This document shows positions 60,205 to 64,000 of a stretch of DNA of 64,000 nt, in pieces; position 1 is the first letter of the stretch, and each line of letters begins with the position of its first letter. A program made the position numbers and the translations under genes. A model generated the notes under the pieces. It searched no databases, was not told where the DNA came from, and was given only the letters and a program-made list of their open reading frames with translations. The stretch covers positions 558,001-622,000 of the forward strand of contig NZ_CABJCG010000001.1 in the NCBI RefSeq assembly GCF_902364025.1. Direction: 5' to 3'. The stretch comes from Enterocloster lavalensis (GTDB lineage: Bacteria; Bacillota; Clostridia; Lachnospirales; Lachnospiraceae).

Positions 60205-61706
60205 TCTGCCGTACCGTTTACTTCCTTTATCTTTTGTTCCAGGGCCTCCACAACGGTCTTTAAGACCTTGACCCTGGCGTAATACTTGTCATTGCCCTCC
60301 ACGACGATCCACGGCGCGTAGGTGGTGGAGGTGCGCACCAGCATCTCGTTGACCGCCTCCTCGTACTCATCCCACTTTTCCCGGTTGCGCCAGTCCTCGT
60401 CCGTGATCTTCCACTGCTTGGCCGGGTTGTTCTGCCGCTCCGTGAAGCGGCGCTCCTGCTCGTCCTTGTCGATGTGCAGCCAGAACTTCAGGATCACCGC
60501 CCCGGCGTTGGCCATGTGGGACTCCATCTCGTTGATCTCCTGGTAGGCCCGCCGCCACTCGGCCTCGGTACAGAAGCCCTCGATGCGCTCCACCATGACC
60601 CGCCCGTACCAGGTGCGGTCAAAGATGGCGATGTGGCCCGCCTTGGGCACGTCGTTCCAGAAGCGCCACAGGTAGTGGTGCACCTTCTCAATGTCGTTGG
60701 GCGCGGCGGTAGGATTCACCCGGTAGCCCCTTGGGTCCAGATGGCTGGTCAGCCGCTTGATTGCGCCGCCCTTGCCGCCCGCGTCCCAGCCCTCAAAGCC
60801 GATCACCACCGGGATGCGCAGCAGATAGATCTCGCTGTGCAGCTCCTCCAGACGCTTTTGCAGCTTTTTCAGCTGTTTTTTGTAGTCGTCCTTTTCCAGC
60901 TTCTTGCTCAGGTCGATGCCGGAGAGCACGCCGTTCTTGAAGCGCTGCCTGCCGGGAAGCTCCGTCTGCTTTTGCGCTCCCGCCTCCGTCTCGTTCCGAC
61001 GGTTCAGCTCGTACTCCAGCCGGTCCGCCACCGTGGTCAAAATCTTTAAGGCCGCGTAGTCCCGGTCCACCGCCTCGATGAGGGTCCAGGGCGCGTAGTC
61101 CGTGTCCGTGTTCTCCAGCATCTCCTCATTCATCTGCAGATACCGGTCGAATTCCTCGTTGCGCTTTAAATCCTCCGGGGTGACGCGCCAGGAATTCTCC
61201 CGGGACCCGGTCAGCTTCTTAAAGCGCTTGTCCTGCTCCTTTTTGTCGATGTAGAGGAACAGCTTGATGATCACCGTACCGTCGTCGTTCAGCTGCTTCT
61301 CAAAGGACAGGATGTCCTGGTAGGCGTCCGCCAGGGACGACTCCGGCGTCAGGCCGTCAAAGCGGTCCACCTGCACGCTGCGGTACCAGCTGCGGTCAAA
61401 AATGGCGATGCGGCCCTTAGCCGGGGTCTTGGTCCAGTAACGCCACAGAAACGGGCGCATCTGCTCGTCCTCCGTGGGGCGGTTGCAGGCGTAAACGTCA
61501 AAACCCCTGGGGTCCAGCGCCTGGATCAGGCGGTTGATCTGCACGCCCTTTCCCGCTGCGCCCATACCCTCGAACACCAGAATCACGGGGATCCCGGCGG
61601 CCTTTAACTCCCGCTGCAGAAGGCCCAGCTTCTCACCGGCTTCCTCCATTCCCTTCTTATAAGTATCTTTCGCTACTCGTTTGGATAAATCAATTTTTTC
61701 CAACAT
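60201..61706 (-). CDS. pap: Polyphosphate:AMP phosphotransferase (two PPK2 domains)
   Basis: A 501-residue protein of two fused PPK2 domains, the layout of Acinetobacter-type PAP, which makes ADP from AMP and polyphosphate. The N-terminal domain has VILVFEGMGAAGKGVQINRL and a slightly altered FDRSWYRSVQVDRF. The C-terminal domain has the full VVIGFEGWDAGGKGGAIKRL, HYLWRFWNDVPKAGHIAIFD and FDRTWYGRVMVERI motifs, so it is probably the catalytic half. Two conserved YAPWTLIEA/YAPWIVVEG motifs mark each domain. It is the first gene of the run toward ispH-rpsA. Confidence 0.93.
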   Translation of the reverse strand: MLEKIDLSKRVAKDTYKKGMEEAGEKLGLLQRELKAAGIPVILVFEGMGAAGKGVQINRLIQALDPRGFDVYACNRPTEDEQMRPFLWRYWTKTPAKGRIAIFDRSWYRSVQVDRFDGLTPESSLADAYQDILSFEKQLNDDGTVIIKLFLYIDKKEQDKRFKKLTGSRENSWRVTPEDLKRNEEFDRYLQMNEEMLENTDTDYAPWTLIEAVDRDYAALKILTTVADRLEYELNRRNETEAGAQKQTELPGRQRFKNGVLSGIDLSKKLEKDDYKKQLKKLQKRLEELHSEIYLLRIPVVIGFEGWDAGGKGGAIKRLTSHLDPRGYRVNPTAAPNDIEKVHHYLWRFWNDVPKAGHIAIFDRTWYGRVMVERIEGFCTEAEWRRAYQEINEMESHMANAGAVILKFWLHIDKDEQERRFTERQNNPAKQWKITDEDWRNREKWDEYEEAVNEMLVRTSTTYAPWIVVEGNDKYYARVKVLKTVVEALEQKIKEVNGTAE

Positions 61707-61932
61707 AGTCCCTGCCTCCTTCTAAGGATCAGTCTGCCCAAAAAGTACCGCCGCACACAGCGGGCCACATGGATCCCGCCCGGGATACGGGCACAGATTC
61801 CCGCCGGACGCCCGCGGCACCTCCTCAAGTGTTCATATTGTACCACGAATGAAAGGGATTTACCATATTTTTTGCCGCGCGGCCTGAATTTGGGACTGCA
61901 AGAGGACGTCCGCGCCGCCGGAAAACGAACAC

Positions 61933-61968
61933 AAAAAGGCCGGAGGGCAAGGTTTCGCCGCTCCGGCC
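61933..61968 (-). terminator. Terminator of the aspartate kinase gene
   Basis: On the minus strand GGCCGGAG (61961-61968) pairs with CTCCGGCC (61938-61945), followed by TTTTTG. It lies about 40 bases after the stop codon. The remaining gap down to 61707 (61707-61932) holds no clear gene; a weak -10 TACAAT lies about 140 bases upstream of the phosphotransferase gene. Confidence 0.88.
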
Positions 61969-62004
61969 GGACGTTCGCTGGTCGCGATGACACCGGGCCG
62001 TTTT

Positions 62005-63324
62005 CTACAGCTCCGCTGTCACAAAAATATCGTAGATCGCCTTGATGGCGGTCTCAAAATCGTCGTTTTTCACGCCGATGATGATATTCCACTCGCTGGA
62101 CCCCTGGTCGATCATCTTCACATTGACTCTGGCGTGGGCCAGGGCGGAGAAAATCCTTCCCGCAGTTCCCCGGGCGCTGCGCATTCCGCGGCCCACCACC
62201 GCCAGCAGGGCCAGGTCGGACTCCATTTCCAGTGTATCCGGCTCCACGGCGCGGTGGATACCCGCGATCACGGACTGCTCGTAGTCCTCGAACTCGGACT
62301 GGTGCACGTAAATGGTCATGGTGTCGATGCCGGAGGGCATGTGCTCGAAGTTGATGCCGTACTGTTCAAACACGCTGAGCACTCTCCGCCCGAATCCTAC
62401 CTCGGAGTTCATCATGGCCTTCTCAATATTGATGGAGCAGAAGCCCTTCTTGCCCGCGATGCCCGTGATAGTGTGGCGGGGTTTGCGGCAGGTGCTCTCC
62501 ACGATCAGAGTGCCCTTGTCCTCGGGGCGGTTGGTGTTGCGGATGTTGATGGGGATGCCTTCCTTTCGCACCGGGAAAATGGCATCCTCGTGGAGCACGC
62601 TGGCGCCCATGTAGGCCAGCTCCCGCAGCTCCTTATATGTAACGGTTTCGATTACTTCCGGATTCTCTACGATGCGCGGATCGGTCACCAGCATGCCGGA
62701 GACGTCGGTCCAGTTCTCGTACATGTCGGCGTGAATGGCTTTTGCCACAATGGAGCCGGTGACGTCGGAGCCGCCCCGGGAGAAGGTCTTGATGGTGCCG
62801 TCGTGTTTGGCCCCGTAGAAGCCCGGGATCACGGCCCGCTCCACATTGGCAAGGCGCTCGGACAGCTCATGGTCCGTGTACTCGGCCTCCAGGTTGCCGT
62901 TGTCGTCGAAGAAGATCACCTCCGCGGCGTCGATGAATTCATAGTTTAAATAGCAGGCCATCACCAGGCCGTTGAGATACTCGCCTCTGGAGCCCGCGTA
63001 GTCCCGGCCCACCGCGGCCACAAAATTCTCCTCGATCCGCTGGAACTCGTGGTCCAGGTTCAAATCCAGCCCCAGTCCGTCGATGATGTCGTTGTAACGG
63101 TTTTTAATCTTTTCCAGGATTTTTTTGTAGGACCTGCCCTGGGAAGCCGCATCGTAGCACTGGTACAGAAGGTCGGTCACCTTCTCATCCTTGTCGTTGC
63201 GCTTTCCGGGCGCGGAGGGCACCACATACCGTCTGCTCTTATCCGACCAGATGATCTCCCCCACCTTTTTAAACTGTCTGGCGCTGGCCAGCGAACTGCC
63301 GCCGAATTTCACCACTTTTTTCAT
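62005..63324 (-). CDS. lysC: Aspartate kinase
   Basis: A 439-residue monofunctional aspartokinase that phosphorylates aspartate at the head of the Lys/Thr/Met pathway. It has the N-terminal VVKFGGSSLASARQFKKVG, the Gly-rich FSRGGSDVTGSIVAKAIHAD, and the ACT-domain pair at the C-terminus (TGIAGKKGFCSINIEKAMMN, LALLAVVGRGMRSARGTAGR). The length and linker indicate a single-chain catalytic form with regulatory ACT domains; which amino acid inhibits it cannot be told. It has a strong SigA promoter (63410-63438) and its own terminator. No lysine riboswitch is seen in the ~80-base leader. Confidence 0.94.
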   Translation of the reverse strand: MKKVVKFGGSSLASARQFKKVGEIIWSDKSRRYVVPSAPGKRNDKDEKVTDLLYQCYDAASQGRSYKKILEKIKNRYNDIIDGLGLDLNLDHEFQRIEENFVAAVGRDYAGSRGEYLNGLVMACYLNYEFIDAAEVIFFDDNGNLEAEYTDHELSERLANVERAVIPGFYGAKHDGTIKTFSRGGSDVTGSIVAKAIHADMYENWTDVSGMLVTDPRIVENPEVIETVTYKELRELAYMGASVLHEDAIFPVRKEGIPINIRNTNRPEDKGTLIVESTCRKPRHTITGIAGKKGFCSINIEKAMMNSEVGFGRRVLSVFEQYGINFEHMPSGIDTMTIYVHQSEFEDYEQSVIAGIHRAVEPDTLEMESDLALLAVVGRGMRSARGTAGRIFSALAHARVNVKMIDQGSSEWNIIIGVKNDDFETAIKAIYDIFVTAEL

Positions 63325-63409
63325 CTCTTAAGTCTCCCTCTTCCATTCTTAAAACCGTACATGCGCCTTGAAATTGAACCGCGTTTGCTTTAAGGCGTTA
63401 CAAGTGCAA

Positions 63410-63438
63410 ATAATACCGTATTTCCCGGGGGATGTCAA
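63410..63438 (-). promoter_or_regulatory. SigA-type promoter of the aspartate kinase gene
   Basis: Minus strand: perfect TTGACA (63433-63438), 17-base spacer, TATTAT (63410-63415). The leader contains a small CGCCTT/AAGGCG hairpin (about 63364-63397) and no recognisable riboswitch. Confidence 0.82.
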
Positions 63439-63450
63439 TAGGTTTTGGGC

Positions 63451-63490
63451 AAAAAAATTTGCCTGCGACCGACATTTGTCCGTCGCAGGC
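63451..63490 (-). terminator. Terminator of the HD-domain gene
   Basis: On the minus strand GCCTGCGAC/GTCGCAGGC form a 9-bp stem, extended inward by GAC/GTC after one mismatch, followed by AAATTTTTTT. It lies about 45 bases after the HD gene stop and separates it from the aspartate kinase promoter. Confidence 0.85.
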
Positions 63491-63535
63491 GTACTTTTCA
63501 TCAAAAGCGTGTGCGGTTAACGGCTTCCCACCGTC

Positions 63536-64000
63536 TCAGCCCAGCGCCTCCATCTCAGCGGCCACCTGAGCCTCACAGGAGCGCATGGCCTGGATGGTCT
63601 TGTCCATCAGCTCCTCCAGGGTCCAGCCCAAGGCCTCCGCCCCCTCTTTGATCACGTCCCTGGAACATCCGGCGGCAAAGCGTTTGTCCTTAAACTTCTT
63701 TTTCAGGCTGGACACCTCCATGTCCATCACGCTCTTGGACGGGCGCATGCGGGCGGCGGCTCCGATGAGGCCGGTGAGCTCGTCGGCGGCGAACAGAACC
63801 TTCTCCATCGTGTGCTCCGGCTTGACGTCCACCATGATGCCGTAGGCGTGGCTGCACACCGCGTGGATCAACTCGTCCTCAGCCCCTCCGGCCTTTAAAA
63901 GCTCCGGCGCCTTCAGGCAGTGCTCCTCGGGATACTGTTCAAAATCGATGTCGTGCAGCAGTCCCACGATCCCCCAGAAGTCCTCCTCGCCGCCGTAGCC
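63536..64000 (-). CDS. HD-domain hydrolase, C-terminal part (cut by window edge)
   Basis: The open frame runs through the right edge, so the N-terminus is missing; the GTG at 63967 is internal, because 11 codons (GYGGEEDFWGI) precede it without a stop. The HD motif is in VGLLHDIDFEQYPEEHCLKA, with a second acidic region in AVCSHAYGIMVDVKPEHTM and FAADELTGLIGAAARMRPSK with the expected Asp. The family contains metal-dependent phosphohydrolases; the substrate is unknown. About 154 residues are visible. Confidence 0.85.
   Translation of the reverse strand, partial: GYGGEEDFWGIVGLLHDIDFEQYPEEHCLKAPELLKAGGAEDELIHAVCSHAYGIMVDVKPEHTMEKVLFAADELTGLIGAAARMRPSKSVMDMEVSSLKKKFKDKRFAAGCSRDVIKEGAEALGWTLEELMDKTIQAMRSCEAQVAAEMEALG

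Noticed and set aside
63325..63409. Lysine riboswitch before aspartate kinase
   Set aside because: The leader is about 80 bases, too short, with only a small hairpin.

Overview
The window looks like chromosome of a GC-rich (roughly 55-60% by eye), spore-forming member of the Clostridia, most likely a Lachnospiraceae of the Enterocloster/Lachnoclostridium type. This is inferred from the spoIIA-spoVA locus, an alpha/beta-type spore protein gene, an IspH-S1 fusion, the DUF4364/DUF5716/DUF5717 families, a YesM/YesN sugar-sensing system and an anaerobic cobalamin pathway. Nearly all genes lie on the minus strand. No phage, IS element with a transposase, or CRISPR array is visible. The mobile DNA consists of short palindromic MITE-like elements.

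Layout. 1-3.7 kb: spoVAD (cut by the edge), spoVAC, spoVAB, spoVAA, a 71-aa membrane protein, sigF, spoIIAB and spoIIAA, with a good sigma-G promoter between sigF and the spoVA genes. 3.9-9.5 kb: a membrane TPR protein, a 47-aa acidic protein, folC, an EamA permease and a BTAD-type regulator. 9.5-13 kb: T-box-controlled valS and a YbaK-type deacylase. 13.2-19.6 kb: an uncharacterised block made of a TPR protein, an actin/Hsp70-fold protein (DUF5716-like) and a 1196-aa protein (DUF5717-like), divergent from a DUF4364 regulator. 19.7-26.5 kb: engB, lon, clpX, clpP and tig (protein quality control). 26.7-28.3 kb: a DJ-1 protein, a CYTH protein and a tail-anchored protein. 28.4-37.9 kb: mglBAC sugar ABC transporter, two further membrane-tethered sugar-binding proteins, and a YesM/YesN two-component pair. 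38-54.7 kb: cobalamin genes cbiD-F-H-J-ET-A, cobT, cobU, cobS, a repeat-inflated cobU paralogue, cbiB, cobD, cbiP and cbiC, with cbiG set apart by a tRNA-Ala and an AT-richer two-gene island. 54.8-64 kb: a SASP gene with a sigma-G promoter, an orphan LytTR regulator, ispH-rpsA, cmk, a flavoprotein, a polyphosphate:AMP phosphotransferase, an aspartate kinase and an edge-cut HD protein.

How the genes work together. Forespore sigma factor control (spoIIA) leads to Ca-DPA uptake (spoVA) and spore DNA protection (SASP). The sugar-binding proteins and YesMN pair probably sense sugars and control mglBAC. The cbi/cob run would make adenosylcobalamin from precorrin-2-stage intermediates, but cbiL, a cobaltochelatase and the adenosyltransferase are not in the window.

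Most notable observations: (1) several families of short palindromic elements, one with 14-bp terminal inverted repeats and a target duplication that rewrites the 3' end of folC, and another present in two inverted copies 49 kb apart; (2) the TPR/DUF5716/DUF5717 cluster as a candidate undescribed system; (3) a CobU-like gene carrying six in-frame 36-bp repeats beside a degenerate P-loop; (4) matching sigma-G promoters at spoVA and SASP. Motif, promoter and family calls were made by reading the sequence, with no database search.
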